Positions 33,840 through 43,303 of a stretch of 64,000 nucleotides of DNA are shown piece after piece. The translations under genes were made by a program, and so were the position numbers. A model generated the notes under the pieces. The model searched no databases and was not told where the DNA came from. It saw only the letters and a program-made list of their open reading frames with translations. This stretch comes from Jeotgalibacillus sp. R-1-5s-1 (GTDB taxonomy: Bacteria; Bacillota; Bacilli; Bacillales; Jeotgalibacillaceae): assembly GCF_004405105.1 (NCBI RefSeq), contig NZ_SORW01000022.1, positions 1-64,000 on the forward strand, given 5' to 3'. The stretch's first letter is position 1, and each line of letters opens with the position of its first letter.

Positions 33840-34519
33840 ATATAGCGCCCCCCTTCTCTCCAGCGATTCTGATCATGTTTTCGAATGGCTTTTTCATTAC
33901 TGTCGTCCTTCTTTTTCTGAAAGAACGCCTGAGCTTCCTGAATTTCCTCTCTGATCTCAGACATTTCCTCATCAAGGCGGAAAGCGGCTTCCGCTGCGCG
34001 CTGAAGACGGTTCTGAATATCTTCCGGGAATTGTCCCTGATACTTATAATTCAGTGAGTGTTCAATCGTTGCCCAGAAATTCATCGCAAGCGTTCTGATC
34101 TGTATCTCTGCCAGGATTTTTTTTTCTCCAGTTATCGTCTGTACAGGGTACTCGATTACCACATGATAGGATCTGTAACCGCTGATTTTCTTATTGGAAA
34201 TATAATCTTTTTCCTCCACAATTACAAAGTCTTTTCTGAGTCTCAGAAGCGCCACAACACGCTCAATGTCATCGACAAACTGGCACATCATTCTGACCCC
34301 GGCGATATCCTGCATTTCCTCCGCGATCCGGTCCATTCGGATATTCTTTTCACGGGCTTTATCTTTTATACTCGCTACAGGCTTCACTCTTCCGGTCACA
34401 AACTCTATAGGAGAATGAGTTTGCTCCAGCTGGAACTGATTTCTCATCCCTTTTAATTTGATCTTCAGCTCGTCAACGGCCTGCTTATACGGTTCTAAAA
34501 AAGCCTCCCAGTTCTTCAT
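33836..34519 (-). CDS. yjbM: Small alarmone synthetase (RelQ/SasB, YjbM)
   Basis: 227 residues. It makes (p)ppGpp from ATP and GTP/GDP without a hydrolase domain. Typical motifs: [21 protein letters not shown] at the start, [27 protein letters not shown] and [20 protein letters not shown], with the RelQ-specific C-terminal helix [20 protein letters not shown]. The ATG at 34519 lies 6 bp after GAGGTG. It overlaps nadK by 4 bp, an arrangement conserved in Bacilli. Confidence 0.93.
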   Translation of the reverse strand: MKNWEAFLEPYKQAVDELKIKLKGMRNQFQLEQTHSPIEFVTGRVKPVASIKDKAREKNIRMDRIAEEMQDIAGVRMMCQFVDDIERVVALLRLRKDFVIVEEKDYISNKKISGYRSYHVVIEYPVQTITGEKKILAEIQIRTLAMNFWATIEHSLNYKYQGQFPEDIQNRLQRAAEAAFRLDEEMSEIREEIQEAQAFFQKKKDDSNEKAIRKHDQNRWREGGRYI

Positions 34520-34552
34520 CCGCATCACCTCTTCAGTTTGTATGCTGCAGAA

Positions 34553-34942
34553 TTATTCCTCTGTCTTCTTTTCAAGAAAAATATGCTCAACCTGTTTGAC
34601 CATTTCTTCTCCATAATTACTGTTACCCTCAATATTGGAAATTAAATACTCAATTTCTTCCTCAAGGTCCGTTAAAAGAAGCTTCTGTCCTTCAAGAGAG
34701 ACGTATACCGGATGAACACCGAGGGAACGTTTAAGATCTGTCCATAAAAAATCGGGGATGTATAGATATGTATAATGAGCTGAATTTTCTTCATCAGCCA
34801 GATAAACAAAGGCTCTTTCATCTGAATCAACGATCATTTTCCCTGCCGGAGAAAGTACGCCAAACGTATCGTTGGATTCTCCTGTTAATGTACATTCATT
34901 TTCTTTTAATTCAAGGCTGTTAAGCCATACTTTTTTTATCAT
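34553..34942 (-). CDS. yjbL: UPF0738 family protein YjbL
   Basis: 129 residues, soluble and acidic. Family-type stretches: VWLNSLELKENECTLTGES, SPAGKMIVDSDERAFVYLAD and FLWTDLKRSL. Its place between yjbK and yjbM matches B. subtilis YjbL (UPF0738). The function is unknown. It ends 33 bp before yjbM in the same direction. Confidence 0.82.
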   Translation of the reverse strand: MIKKVWLNSLELKENECTLTGESNDTFGVLSPAGKMIVDSDERAFVYLADEENSAHYTYLYIPDFLWTDLKRSLGVHPVYVSLEGQKLLLTDLEEEIEYLISNIEGNSNYGEEMVKQVEHIFLEKKTEE

Positions 34943-35066
34943 AATGACATGACCCCTTCCCGCTTTTTTATTTTAGCACAGCCGGCTCAAGGTTTTCATC
35001 CCGGCATTGCAGTTTCTCATAAAACCATCCATAATTGAAGATATCATGTAAAGGGAGCGCATAACA

Positions 35067-35654
35067 ATGTCACAAGAACTTGAAATTGAATTTAAGAACC
35101 TCCTGACAGAAGATGAATATAAGCGTTTGATGGATGAATACGGACATACGTCCCCCGTCAGCCAGGTTAATCACTATTTTGATACCCCTCTATTCCATCT
35201 GAAGGAATCCGGGGCTGCTCTCAGAATCAGAAAAAAAGGAAAAAAAACAGTGCTCACTTTAAAACAACCTGTTGAAGAAGGGATTCTTGAAACTCATCAG
35301 GTGATTACATCACTTGATGCAGAGGACATGATGAACGGCGGCGGACTGAAACGCGGAGAAATTTCAGATCTGCTTGAGCTCCTCAACATCCCTGTCAGTG
35401 ACATTATTCACTTCGGAAGCCTGACAACAGAACGGGTGGAAACGGAATATGAAGGTGGTCTTCTCGTGCTTGACCACAGCTTTTATTTAAACAAAGAAGA
35501 TTTTGAACTCGAATATGAAGTGAGTAACAAACAGGACGGAGAAACAAAATTCATGTCGTTACTATCTTCCTATGAAATTCCTGTCCGTGAAACCGATAGT
35601 AAGATAAAGAGATTTTATAAGGAAAAAGTTCGCCTTATTCAATCAGGACGATAA
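35067..35654 (+). CDS. yjbK: CYTH-domain protein YjbK
   Basis: 195 residues of the CYTH/triphosphate tunnel metalloenzyme fold. The family EXEXK-like signature ELEIEFKNLL opens the protein, and alternating basic and acidic strands follow (ALRIRKKGKKTVLTLKQP, ETHQVI, LVLDHSFYLNKEDFELEYEV). Members hydrolyse inorganic or organic triphosphates; the substrate here is unknown. It is divergent from yjbL. Confidence 0.88.
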   Translation: MSQELEIEFKNLLTEDEYKRLMDEYGHTSPVSQVNHYFDTPLFHLKESGAALRIRKKGKKTVLTLKQPVEEGILETHQVITSLDAEDMMNGGGLKRGEISDLLELLNIPVSDIIHFGSLTTERVETEYEGGLLVLDHSFYLNKEDFELEYEVSNKQDGETKFMSLLSSYEIPVRETDSKIKRFYKEKVRLIQSGR

Positions 35655-35706
35655 TCCACAATGACGACAGGAACACACTGTCTTCTGAAGGAGATGCAAT
35701 CATAAT

Positions 35707-36348
35707 ATGGACATTCAATCCCTTAATAAAATGCTTCAGCTCCAGGCTATGCAAACACTTGGATCTCAACAGTCATCCCAATCGGACACCATGGATTTTG
35801 GTCTAGGTTCCTTCAGCCAGCTGCTCCAGCAGGCTGATCTGAATCCGAACATGCTTGGTTCCGTAGCTGGGCTTCTTGAACAAAAGGAGTCTCTCCTGCC
35901 TCTAATCAATCAGTCTGCCTTATTGCAGCCGCCAGCACCAGAGAAATCTGTAAGCGAGATGCCTAAAGCCGGTAATTCAATAGACAGGATTATTTCAGAA
36001 GCCTCAGCACGCTACGGTGTCCCTGAAAAACTGGTCAGAGCTGTCATCAAACATGAATCCAACTTCAACCCGGCCGCTGTCAGCCATGCAGGTGCTTCAG
36101 GCTTAATGCAATTAATGCCCGGAACAGCCAAATGGCTAGGTGTAAAAAATATCTTTGACCCGCAGGAAAACGTCACAGGCGGCGTTAAATATCTGCGCGA
36201 CATGCTGAACCGCTACAACCAGGACCCAAAACTTGCCCTGGCCGCCTACAACGCAGGACCAGGAAACGTCGACAAATACAATGGCATCCCGCCATTCAAA
36301 GAAACCACCAACTATGTAAGAAAAGTAATGGACTCATACCTGGCATAA
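35707..36348 (+). CDS. yjbJ: Lytic transglycosylase YjbJ (SLT domain)
   Basis: 213 residues. A Gln/Ser-rich N-terminal half (to about 95) without a clear signal peptide precedes a C-terminal SLT domain: [21 protein letters not shown] with the catalytic Glu (about 120), [16 protein letters not shown], and [21 protein letters not shown] in two parts. Such enzymes cleave peptidoglycan glycan strands. Export must be non-classical or through a weak signal, because the first residues ([10 protein letters not shown]) are not hydrophobic. Confidence 0.87.
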   Translation: MDIQSLNKMLQLQAMQTLGSQQSSQSDTMDFGLGSFSQLLQQADLNPNMLGSVAGLLEQKESLLPLINQSALLQPPAPEKSVSEMPKAGNSIDRIISEASARYGVPEKLVRAVIKHESNFNPAAVSHAGASGLMQLMPGTAKWLGVKNIFDPQENVTGGVKYLRDMLNRYNQDPKLALAAYNAGPGNVDKYNGIPPFKETTNYVRKVMDSYLA

Positions 36349-36380
36349 TTCACATTCAAGTAAAATCACAAACAAATATC

Positions 36381-36414
36381 AAAAAACCTTGCCAAACATG
36401 CAGCAAGGTTTTTT
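36381..36414 (+). terminator. Terminator of yjbJ
   Basis: AAAAAACCTTGC pairs with GCAAGGTTTTTT around a 10-nt loop. Confidence 0.88.
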
Positions 36415-36461
36415 GATTTCATAACTGTACAATTAAAAGCCTGCTGTCTTCTACAAAGGGC

Positions 36462-36513
36462 TGGTGTCAACCGTAGGCTACTTTGGCAAAAAAAATTATG
36501 GGCAAGGACACCA
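36462..36513 (+). repeat. Decayed family A remnant
   Basis: TGGTGTC and GACACCA form a short outer stem. Between them CCGTAGGCTACTTTGGCAAA resembles the left core of the copy at 36605 (CCGTAGACTCCTATGGCGGA), and GGGCAAGGACACC resembles its right end. The middle is deleted. Confidence 0.55.
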
Positions 36514-36604
36514 CCAAAAGTATATTCACAATAAAAAAATATCTTTTTTTCTTTATTAAGGAACTTTTTTTATCTCCTTAGTAAGACGGTTAACTACAAT
36601 TCTA

Positions 36605-36717
36605 GGGGCGGTGTCATCCGTAGACTCCTATGGCGGAAAGGGTCAGGTGAAACCGAATGTGCGAAGCACAGGCGGGTTCACCGCCCGGCCATGGAAAGCG
36701 AAGGATGACACCGGTCC
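36605..36717 (+). repeat. Family A palindromic repeat, complete
   Basis: Outer arms GGGGCGGTGTCATCC and GGATGACACCGGTCC pair except for two bases near the outer end. Core stems: ATGGC/GCCAT (another compensated variant), GGTGAAACC/GGGTTCACC and TGTGC-GAA-GCACA. It lies between yjbJ and yjbI. Confidence 0.9.
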
Positions 36718-36875
36718 GATTCTTCTGCTTATAATAAGCATCAACTACTCCAAAAACTTCTTATACATATACACCTGTCTGATTCTCCCAAAGCGAGTTA
36801 TTTGAGAAAACAATCCCTGGTTGCTACAATATACATACAATCGACAAGAAATCGAGCGTAAAGGGGTTATGTATC

Positions 36876-37277
36876 ATGGCTGAACAGACAGAAACACCAT
36901 ACGAGATGATCGGGGAAGCCAAGCTGACTGAGCTTGTACATGCTTTTTACGAAAAAGTCGGGAACCATCCGCTACTTATACCTATTTTCCCGGATGATCT
37001 GACAGAAACCATTCGAAAACAAAAACAATTTCTGACTCAATATTTAGGCGGACCAGCCTATTACACAGAAGAGCACGGACATCCAATGCTGAGAGCAAGA
37101 CATCTGCCACATGAAATTACGCCGGAACGTGCGAAAGCCTGGCTCACCTGTATGGATGAAGCCATGACTGAAACAGGTGTTGAAGGAGAATTCAGAGACT
37201 TTCTATTCTCCAGGCTTACGTTAACAGCCAACCATATGGTGAATACGTTTCCAGCTGATGAGGGTGATTTGGATTGA
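36876..37277 (+). CDS. yjbI: Group II truncated hemoglobin YjbI
   Basis: 133 residues, 2-on-2 globin. Visible: YEMIGEAKLTELVHAFYEKV (A-B helices), the distal region IFPDDLTETIRKQKQFLTQYLGGPAYY (in parts) and the proximal histidine region GHPMLRARHLPHEI with Trp in AWLTCMDEAM. In B. subtilis YjbI has been linked to protection from oxidative damage. It is translationally coupled to spxH: the spxH TTG start overlaps the yjbI TGA. Confidence 0.9.
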   Translation: MAEQTETPYEMIGEAKLTELVHAFYEKVGNHPLLIPIFPDDLTETIRKQKQFLTQYLGGPAYYTEEHGHPMLRARHLPHEITPERAKAWLTCMDEAMTETGVEGEFRDFLFSRLTLTANHMVNTFPADEGDLD

Positions 37278-38134
37278 CTGCAAAAAAATGGACTGAGGCC
37301 AATTGGTATACCCAGGACCAAAAGCCACTGGAAATCTATCTATTCACGGATCCGCTCTGTTCTAAATGCTGGGCATTGGAACCGAAACTGAAAAAGCTGA
37401 TGATCGAATACGAACCGTATATCCGGATCAAATATATTTTAAGCAGCGACCTCTCCACTCTAAATTGCTGCACAGCGAAAAAGAGAAAAGAATTAGCAAA
37501 TGTATGGAAAGCAACAGCAGAGCATTCTGATATGCCATGTGACGGCTCTTTATGGATCGAAAATCCTGTAGAGTCTCCATTTATCGCCTCTATTGCCGTT
37601 AAGGCAGCAGAACTTCAAGGAAAAAAAGCAGGCAGCCGCTTTCTCAGAGCGATTCAGGAACAACTGTTTATGGAAAAGCAGAACATCTCAAAATTTGACG
37701 TTCTCATACAGTGTGCTGAAAAAGCGCAGCTGGACACAGAGGAATTTATACATGATATCAATTCTGCAACGGCTTCCAAAGCCTTTCAGTGCGATGTCAA
37801 AATAGCCGGTGAAATGGACGTTGAAAGTACACCGACACTTGTATTCTTCAATGAAAATATTGAGGATGAGGGAATTAAAGTAGACGGTCTGTATCCTTAC
37901 GAGATTTATGCGCAAATTGTGGAAGAAATGCTTGAAAGAAAAGTGGAGAAAAAAGAACTCCCTTCAATTGAGGAATTCATTAAACGCTACCGGCTCGCAT
38001 CAACTCCTGAGGTTGCTGAAGTCTATGGACTCACAACCGCGGAAGCTGAAAAATCATTAAAGAAGCTGATGTTCAAAAACAAAATAGAAAAAATCGATGC
38101 ACAACAGGGAACATTTTGGCGTTATCTTTATTAA
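37274..38134 (+). CDS. spxH: ClpXP adaptor for Spx degradation (SpxH/YjbH)
   Basis: 286 residues, DsbA-like thioredoxin fold. The N-terminal LFTDPLCSKCWALEPKLKKL carries the CxxC pair, and the winged C-terminal part contains SIEEFIKRYRLASTPEVAEVYG (in parts). SpxH delivers Spx to ClpXP; spx itself lies 5.6 kb away. The start is taken as TTG at 37274, overlapping the yjbI stop, with GAGGGTG 8 bp upstream; the next in-frame ATG is far inside the domain. This is a rare start codon at an essential-length position. Confidence 0.88.
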   Translation: MTAKKWTEANWYTQDQKPLEIYLFTDPLCSKCWALEPKLKKLMIEYEPYIRIKYILSSDLSTLNCCTAKKRKELANVWKATAEHSDMPCDGSLWIENPVESPFIASIAVKAAELQGKKAGSRFLRAIQEQLFMEKQNISKFDVLIQCAEKAQLDTEEFIHDINSATASKAFQCDVKIAGEMDVESTPTLVFFNENIEDEGIKVDGLYPYEIYAQIVEEMLERKVEKKELPSIEEFIKRYRLASTPEVAEVYGLTTAEAEKSLKKLMFKNKIEKIDAQQGTFWRYLY

Positions 38135-38141
38135 TCTAATG

Positions 38142-38185
38142 AAAAGCTGGATCAGATCTTCATGGAGATCTGATCCAGCTTTTTT
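38142..38185 (+). terminator. Terminator of yjbI-spxH
   Basis: An 18-bp perfect stem (AAAAGCTGGATCAGATCT and its complement) is followed by TTTTTT. Confidence 0.92.
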
Positions 38186-38222
38186 GAATGATTCATGGAT
38201 ATAAATATTAGCTTTAAAAAGC

Positions 38223-38254
38223 GAAAAGCCTTCATCAGCAGATGAAGGCTTTTC
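38223..38254. terminator. Second hairpin behind the spxH terminator
   Basis: GAAAAGCCTTCATC pairs perfectly with GATGAAGGCTTTTC around a 4-nt loop, 38 bp after the first terminator. It may be a back-up terminator. Confidence 0.75.
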
Positions 38255-38423
38255 ATTACGAACAAAGGGGATGGGAGAAATTTTTCACGGTCAAACAAAG
38301 GGGTATATGTTTGCATGTGATCAATTTCACACGTCTAGCTTATCATGTATTTACAAGTGTGACAAGTCATTTGGCTGAATAAATTTGTTTTTGGATACAT
38401 ACATTCAAATGGGAGGAAATGCG

Positions 38424-38618
38424 ATGAAATGGATTCGATTGATTATGTGTATTTTCGTCATCCCGGCGGCTTTTATCTTTCATCTTCTTGCGCTGCTTGA
38501 GATCTACAGTGTTTTTCTCTCATCACTATTTCTCTTTTTATCCATTCTGTTTTTCATCTGGACGTTTCACTACAGTAAGACGTTTAATCGTTCAGGTTTA
38601 TTTTCAAGGAGGCACTGA
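38424..38618 (+). CDS. Small two-helix membrane protein
   Basis: 64 residues starting MKWIRLIMCIFVIPAAF. Two hydrophobic helices cover nearly the whole chain, and the tail is basic (SKTFNRSGLFSRRH). GGGAGG lies 7 bp before the ATG at 38424, and a terminator follows. It sits between spxH and pepF, the place of the small gene yizD in B. subtilis, but orthology cannot be confirmed by reading. Function unknown. Confidence 0.65.
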   Translation: MKWIRLIMCIFVIPAAFIFHLLALLEIYSVFLSSLFLFLSILFFIWTFHYSKTFNRSGLFSRRH

Positions 38619-38649
38619 GCAGAAGATGATGTAAGTCAGGGCATAAAAA

Positions 38650-38677
38650 AAGAAGCCGGCCTCAGCCGGCTTCTTTT
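38650..38677. terminator. Bidirectional terminator before pepF
   Basis: AAGAAGCCGGC pairs with GCCGGCTTCTT around CTCA, with A and T runs outside. Confidence 0.9.
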
Positions 38678-38696
38678 GTTCACAAAAGAAAGTGAT

Positions 38697-40511
38697 TTAA
38701 GACAATAGCTCTTCCATTTCCTTCAGCTTTTCTTCAAATACTTTACATGCAGCTTCAATCGGTTCTGCCGTTGTCATGTCTACGCCCGCTTTCTTCAATA
38801 CTTCGATTGGATAATCAGAGCTGCCGGCCTTAAGGAATTCGTTGATATACTGCTCTACTGCAGGCTGTCCCTCCTGCAGAATTTTTTTGCTCAATGCTGT
38901 TGCAGCACTGTAGCCTGTCGCATATTGATAAACATAATAGTTATAGTAGAAGTGTGGAATTCTCGCCCATTCCAGTCCGATTTCCTCGTCTACAATCACA
39001 TCTTCACCAAAATACTTTTTATTCAGCTGGTAGTATTCTTCAGTGAGTGATTCAGCTGTAAGTGCTTCACCATTTTGAGCCTTTTGGTGAATAATATGCT
39101 CGAATTCAGCGAACATCGTCTGGCGGAAAACCGTCCCTCTAAATCCTTCAAGGAAATGGTTTAAAATATATAAGCGCTTCTTCTCATCGGTGATTGTATT
39201 TAACAGATAATCATTCAACAGCGCTTCATTACAAGTTGAGGCAACCTCAGCAACGAAAATCGAATAACCGCTGTCATGATACGGCTGATTTTTTCTTGAA
39301 TAATAGCTGTGCACACTGTGTCCAAATTCATGAGCCAGTGTGAAGAGATTATTCACATTATCCTGCCAATTCATAAGAATATAAGGGTTTGTTCCAAAAG
39401 CGCCAGATGAATATGCACCGCTGCGTTTGCCTTTGTTTTCTTCGACATCCACCCAACGGTTTTCAAGCCCTTCGTTCACAATTGCCTGGTATTCCTCTCC
39501 GAGCGGTTTGAGACCTTCAACCATCATTTGTTTTGCCTCTTCATAAGGGACTTTCATGTCTACATCCTTCACAAGCGGCGTATACAGATCGTACATATGA
39601 AGTTCGTTCAAACCAAGCACCTTTTTACGCAGCTTCACATAGCGATGCAGCAGTGGAAGGTTTTTATTTACAGTATTAACAAGGTTCTCATACACGTCCT
39701 CAGGAATACTATTGACAGATAACGCAGCGTGACGGGCAGAATCGTAGTTACGTACCCTCGCAGAGAAATTGTCTTTTTTCACCTGACCTCCAAGTGTCGA
39801 TGCAAACGTGTTGCGATACTTTCCATACGTGTCATACACAGCTTTAAACGCATCTCTTCTGACACGCGGGTCACTGCTTTCAAGAAAATTCACAAAGCGG
39901 CCATGTGTAACTTCGACCTCTTCACCTTTTTCATTTTTAATCGTTGGAAATGTCAAATCTGCATTGTTCAGTGTACCGAACGTGTTTGAAGACGCATTCA
40001 GAACCTCTGAAGCTTCTGCAAGCAGACCTTCCATTTCGGCTGATAACACGTGCGGACGCTGTGCATTGATCACTTCAATGGAATGCTTGTATGACTGCAG
40101 CTCTTCCTTCTCTTCAATAAACTGATTAATTTTTTCTTCCTCGATCGAAAGAATTTCCGGTACTAAAAAGGCAAATGAACTGCTTACCTGTGATACCAGA
40201 TTTTTAGCACGGTCATCCATCCCCTGATAGAACGAGTTGGTTGTGTCCTGATCAAATCGCATATGAGAATATGTATAAAGTCTTTCAAGTCTTTGCATGA
40301 TCTGACTTTGGAAATCCAGCGCCTGATAAAAAGAATCCGCATCTTTTGATAGTGTGCCTTTTAAATCATGAGCTTTTTTTGAATCTTCAAGAACAGCCTT
40401 ATATTCCTCATCCCATTTTTCATCTGTGGAAAAAATAGCTTCTAAATCCCAAGTTAATTCGACGGGTACTTCACGTCGTTCCTTCAAAGTTTGTACTGCC
40501 TGTTCTGCCAT
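38697..40511 (-). CDS. pepF: Oligoendopeptidase F
   Basis: 604-residue M3B zinc metallopeptidase, cytoplasmic. The active site LAHEFGHSVHSYY (HExxH) lies near residue 390, with the third zinc ligand in FVAEVASTCNEALL. It degrades short peptides of about 7-17 residues; in B. subtilis overproduction reduces sporulation initiation by degrading a Phr peptide. The gene order pepF-coiA-mecA is conserved. Confidence 0.95.
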   Translation of the reverse strand: MAEQAVQTLKERREVPVELTWDLEAIFSTDEKWDEEYKAVLEDSKKAHDLKGTLSKDADSFYQALDFQSQIMQRLERLYTYSHMRFDQDTTNSFYQGMDDRAKNLVSQVSSSFAFLVPEILSIEEEKINQFIEEKEELQSYKHSIEVINAQRPHVLSAEMEGLLAEASEVLNASSNTFGTLNNADLTFPTIKNEKGEEVEVTHGRFVNFLESSDPRVRRDAFKAVYDTYGKYRNTFASTLGGQVKKDNFSARVRNYDSARHAALSVNSIPEDVYENLVNTVNKNLPLLHRYVKLRKKVLGLNELHMYDLYTPLVKDVDMKVPYEEAKQMMVEGLKPLGEEYQAIVNEGLENRWVDVEENKGKRSGAYSSGAFGTNPYILMNWQDNVNNLFTLAHEFGHSVHSYYSRKNQPYHDSGYSIFVAEVASTCNEALLNDYLLNTITDEKKRLYILNHFLEGFRGTVFRQTMFAEFEHIIHQKAQNGEALTAESLTEEYYQLNKKYFGEDVIVDEEIGLEWARIPHFYYNYYVYQYATGYSAATALSKKILQEGQPAVEQYINEFLKAGSSDYPIEVLKKAGVDMTTAEPIEAACKVFEEKLKEMEELLS

Positions 40512-40577
40512 TCATTTCGTCCCCCTATCATTTTCTAGAACTTTCTTTATTTTCTCTTTTTTCAATGCAACTTGCAA

Positions 40578-41786
40578 CTATCTGGCATTATATAAGTTTA
40601 TGATGTCATTCATATATTTATTCATAAAATTTTTCACTGCTTCATCCCTCTTTTCAACCGTCTCAACCTTATGTTTCATGCAATTATCGTTTATAAAATA
40701 CATCTTTCCTTGTTTGGTGACCACATGACACAGCTCCATCATCTTCAGCCATTCTGATACAGATTTCACAGCATAATCAATGCTACCATTTATTTGAAGC
40801 TGTCTTGTTTCGATTATCTTCTGCTTAATTAGCTGGATAAAATGAGCAAGTAACCTCTCTTTTGTCAGTGCCTTCTCCTTCTTCATGTGCAAATATAAAT
40901 AAGTCTGCCATTCACAGGAATGCGTAACGAAATATGTATTTGAACACAAAGGGAGTCCATTCCACGGAGGATTAAGCAGAATCGTTTCCTGTTCTTCATA
41001 CAGTTTGCGCAGAAAATGATCTTTATGTCCCTGATTATATTTAAAGCGGCTGACAATCCACTTTTCCCGGTAAAGAATATATGAGCCGACATGATCAGTA
41101 TTAAGGCTGATGGCTGTCAATGGAAACTTTGGAAAAGGAAAAGACTGATGTAGGACATGTTCAACTGTTACGATAAAGGAATGTTTTGAAATCGGGGAAA
41201 TAAGATAAATGATGATAAAGATGTTTTTTTCTGATGAGTAAGAAAGAAGAAAATATTGCTTGAGGGTTTCTGAATAGCGCAGAAACTGCTGATGGAATTC
41301 TGTAAATTTAATTATCCCGCTCGCTGAAAGCTGAAGAGCCTCATAAGATAAAATCCAAACCGGGATAATGTTTAATGAATAGTAATCCTTTGACCGTTCC
41401 AACATTACCTTAGAAGAAATCGGCGAGCACTGAAATTCAATGGCATATTCCTGATCACCAGTATGAACAGCAATATCCGCTCTTCGTCCAATTTGCTGAT
41501 AAACCTGTTCAACTTCAGGATTCAGTCCGATACTCTGTAACCAGAGATACAAAGACTTCTTCCCTTTCAGGTGATTATCAGTTTCACCTTCAGAAGAAGA
41601 TGGACAATTCTTCCTGGAACGATGAGCAAAATGGGGGGTTTTTATTTTTCCTACCTTCAGGATAACAGGGGATCTACATGAGGAGCAGATAAAAGAGGAT
41701 GTAGCGTGGATGCAATGGAGCTGTTCTCTTGAACTAAATTGAATCAGAGAAACGAGCTCATTTTTTTCGTTAAGGGCAGTCAGCAT
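40578..41786 (-). CDS. coiA: Competence protein CoiA
   Basis: 402 residues. An N-terminal zinc-finger-like segment with CSSCRSPVILKVGKIKTPHFAH is followed by a nuclease-like domain RRADIAVHTGDQEYAIEFQCSP, with the Asp and Glu-x-Gln of the PD-(D/E)xK fold, then a long C-terminal region. CoiA is induced in competence and takes part in processing incoming DNA for recombination. It lies between pepF and mecA as in B. subtilis. The AT-rich, less conserved C-terminal part is normal for the family. Confidence 0.9.
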   Translation of the reverse strand: MLTALNEKNELVSLIQFSSREQLHCIHATSSFICSSCRSPVILKVGKIKTPHFAHRSRKNCPSSSEGETDNHLKGKKSLYLWLQSIGLNPEVEQVYQQIGRRADIAVHTGDQEYAIEFQCSPISSKVMLERSKDYYSLNIIPVWILSYEALQLSASGIIKFTEFHQQFLRYSETLKQYFLLSYSSEKNIFIIIYLISPISKHSFIVTVEHVLHQSFPFPKFPLTAISLNTDHVGSYILYREKWIVSRFKYNQGHKDHFLRKLYEEQETILLNPPWNGLPLCSNTYFVTHSCEWQTYLYLHMKKEKALTKERLLAHFIQLIKQKIIETRQLQINGSIDYAVKSVSEWLKMMELCHVVTKQGKMYFINDNCMKHKVETVEKRDEAVKNFMNKYMNDIINLYNAR

Positions 41787-41801
41787 TTTTTCACCTCAAA
41801 A

Positions 41802-41842
41802 AAAATCTGCACAGCCTTACTGAAATCAATAAAGCCGTGCAG
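41802..41842 (-). terminator. Terminator of mecA
   Basis: On the minus strand CTGCACGGCTTTA pairs with TAAGGCTGTGCAG, followed by ATTTTTTTT. Confidence 0.88.
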
Positions 41843-41852
41843 AAGAATATTT

Positions 41853-42509
41853 TTATGCGAAATACTGTTGTACGTTTTTAAATACCTGATCATTTATTAC
41901 GACCTTGCCGTACTCTTCCAGACGGTGAATCGTGATTTGAGTTTCCTGTCCGTACTCAAGAAGGATGCTTGAGATATTTTCAAGATCTGCCTCGTCGAAA
42001 TATTCTTCAGGGAATTCAACATACAGATAATAAATGCCTTCAAAAACAAACAATTTTGAATGGAGATCATCGTGATCAAATCGATTCGAAAGTGAAATTA
42101 CGTCTTCGAAATCCTTAAATTTCAACATAATATTCATTTCCTGTTCAGCTGAAGAATCATCATCCATATCAAAATGGTCACCGAGGTAATCTTCAATCTG
42201 GTTCGTAATCGACCCTGACTGATTCTTATCATCCGGCATAGGCAGCTCGAATTTCTCTCCATCTTTCGTAACCTGAGCTTTGGTAACGAGAATCTCCAGT
42301 CCTTTTTCAAGGGCCTGAACCTGAATCCATAGCGGGCCTTCAACGGCAAAATCTTCTTCCTGATGAACTTCATCCATCATTTCCCAGAAGAGCTCTTCGC
42401 TTTTGTCCCTGTTGTACCAGATTTCTTCCCGGTCAAATCCTCTATCTTCAATATCGCCATACGAAATGTAAAACTTTACGGTATGATCGTTAATGCGTTC
42501 TATTTCCAT
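41853..42509 (-). CDS. mecA: ClpC adaptor protein MecA
   Basis: 218 residues. The N-terminal target-binding part MEIERINDHTVKFYISYGDI, an acidic linker rich in Asp and Glu (about 105-125), and the C-terminal ClpC-binding domain (YLYVEFPEEYF, TIHRLEEYGKVV) are all present. MecA delivers ComK and other proteins to ClpCP. Its neighbours coiA, spx and comZ are all linked with competence or proteolysis. Confidence 0.94.
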   Translation of the reverse strand: MEIERINDHTVKFYISYGDIEDRGFDREEIWYNRDKSEELFWEMMDEVHQEEDFAVEGPLWIQVQALEKGLEILVTKAQVTKDGEKFELPMPDDKNQSGSITNQIEDYLGDHFDMDDDSSAEQEMNIMLKFKDFEDVISLSNRFDHDDLHSKLFVFEGIYYLYVEFPEEYFDEADLENISSILLEYGQETQITIHRLEEYGKVVINDQVFKNVQQYFA

Positions 42510-42860
42510 CTTTCAACTCTCCCTTCCTATGTGTTGGATGAAGGGAATCTCCCCCCTAAGTCATAGGTGATAATACCTTCCATTACTTGTGAGAATAGGG
42601 TGATCTTTCTATACTGTTATTGTATGATAATTACTCTGCAAAGGGAAATTATAAACGTCCAAATCTTTAAATCGATTGTCACTTGAGTGTAGACTATTTA
42701 GCCGTTAATTTCAAGCATTCTGAATTCAGTGGATACGCTCGTTCCTTAACAAACAACGTTTCGTAGCAGCATTTTCAGTTATAATATTCGGGCTGTCTCA
42801 AGCTGGAACGATTAGCTCGGTACTTTTAAAAATAATTTCAAATTATAAATTATATTAATG
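42510..42860. other. Intergenic stretch between mecA and spx, no gene seen
   Basis: About 350 bp, AT-rich, with no reading frame that has a ribosome site. The mecA promoter should lie in its left part. No repeat of families A or B and no tRNA is present. Confidence 0.6.
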
Positions 42861-42895
42861 AAAAAGACTTGTCCGGCAGAAAACAGGACAAGTCT
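42861..42895 (-). terminator. Terminator of spx
   Basis: On the minus strand AGACTTGTCC pairs with GGACAAGTCT, followed by TTTTTCATT. Confidence 0.85.
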
Positions 42896-42907
42896 CACTA
42901 TCAAAAA

Positions 42908-43303
42908 TTAATTAACCATTTTTTGAGCTTCAAGAAGCTGGAAAGTTCTAACTTTCCGTGGCAGGAATCGACGGATTTCATCTTCATTATATCCAACCTG
43001 AAGACGTTTCTCGTCCATAATGATCGGTCTGCGAAGCAATCCCGGGTTTGCCTGAATTAATTCAAACAGGTCTTGTAGTGGCAGAGATTCTAAATCCACA
43101 TTAAGCTTTTGAAAAATCTTAGAACGCGTTGAGATGATTTCGTCAGTTCCATCCTCAGTCATTCTCAATACTTCCTTAATTTCATCAATGCTTAAAGGTT
43201 CAGAAAAGATGTTGCGCTCTGTATATGGAATCTCATGCTCTTCTAACCAGGCCTTTGCTTTCCTGCACGATGTACAGCTAGGTGAAGTGAACAAAGTTAC
43301 CAT
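42908..43303 (-). CDS. spx: Transcriptional regulator Spx
   Basis: 131-residue ArsC-like protein that binds the RNA polymerase alpha subunit and mediates the thiol stress response. The redox switch CTSC is at residues 10-13, [21 protein letters not shown] (in parts) contains the RPI motif, and the C-terminal end is short and suited to ClpXP recognition. ATG at 43303 ([10 protein letters not shown]) is chosen on family length; seven upstream codons are not conserved. Its degradation adaptor spxH is encoded in the same neighbourhood. Confidence 0.95.
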   Translation of the reverse strand: MVTLFTSPSCTSCRKAKAWLEEHEIPYTERNIFSEPLSIDEIKEVLRMTEDGTDEIISTRSKIFQKLNVDLESLPLQDLFELIQANPGLLRRPIIMDEKRLQVGYNEDEIRRFLPRKVRTFQLLEAQKMVN

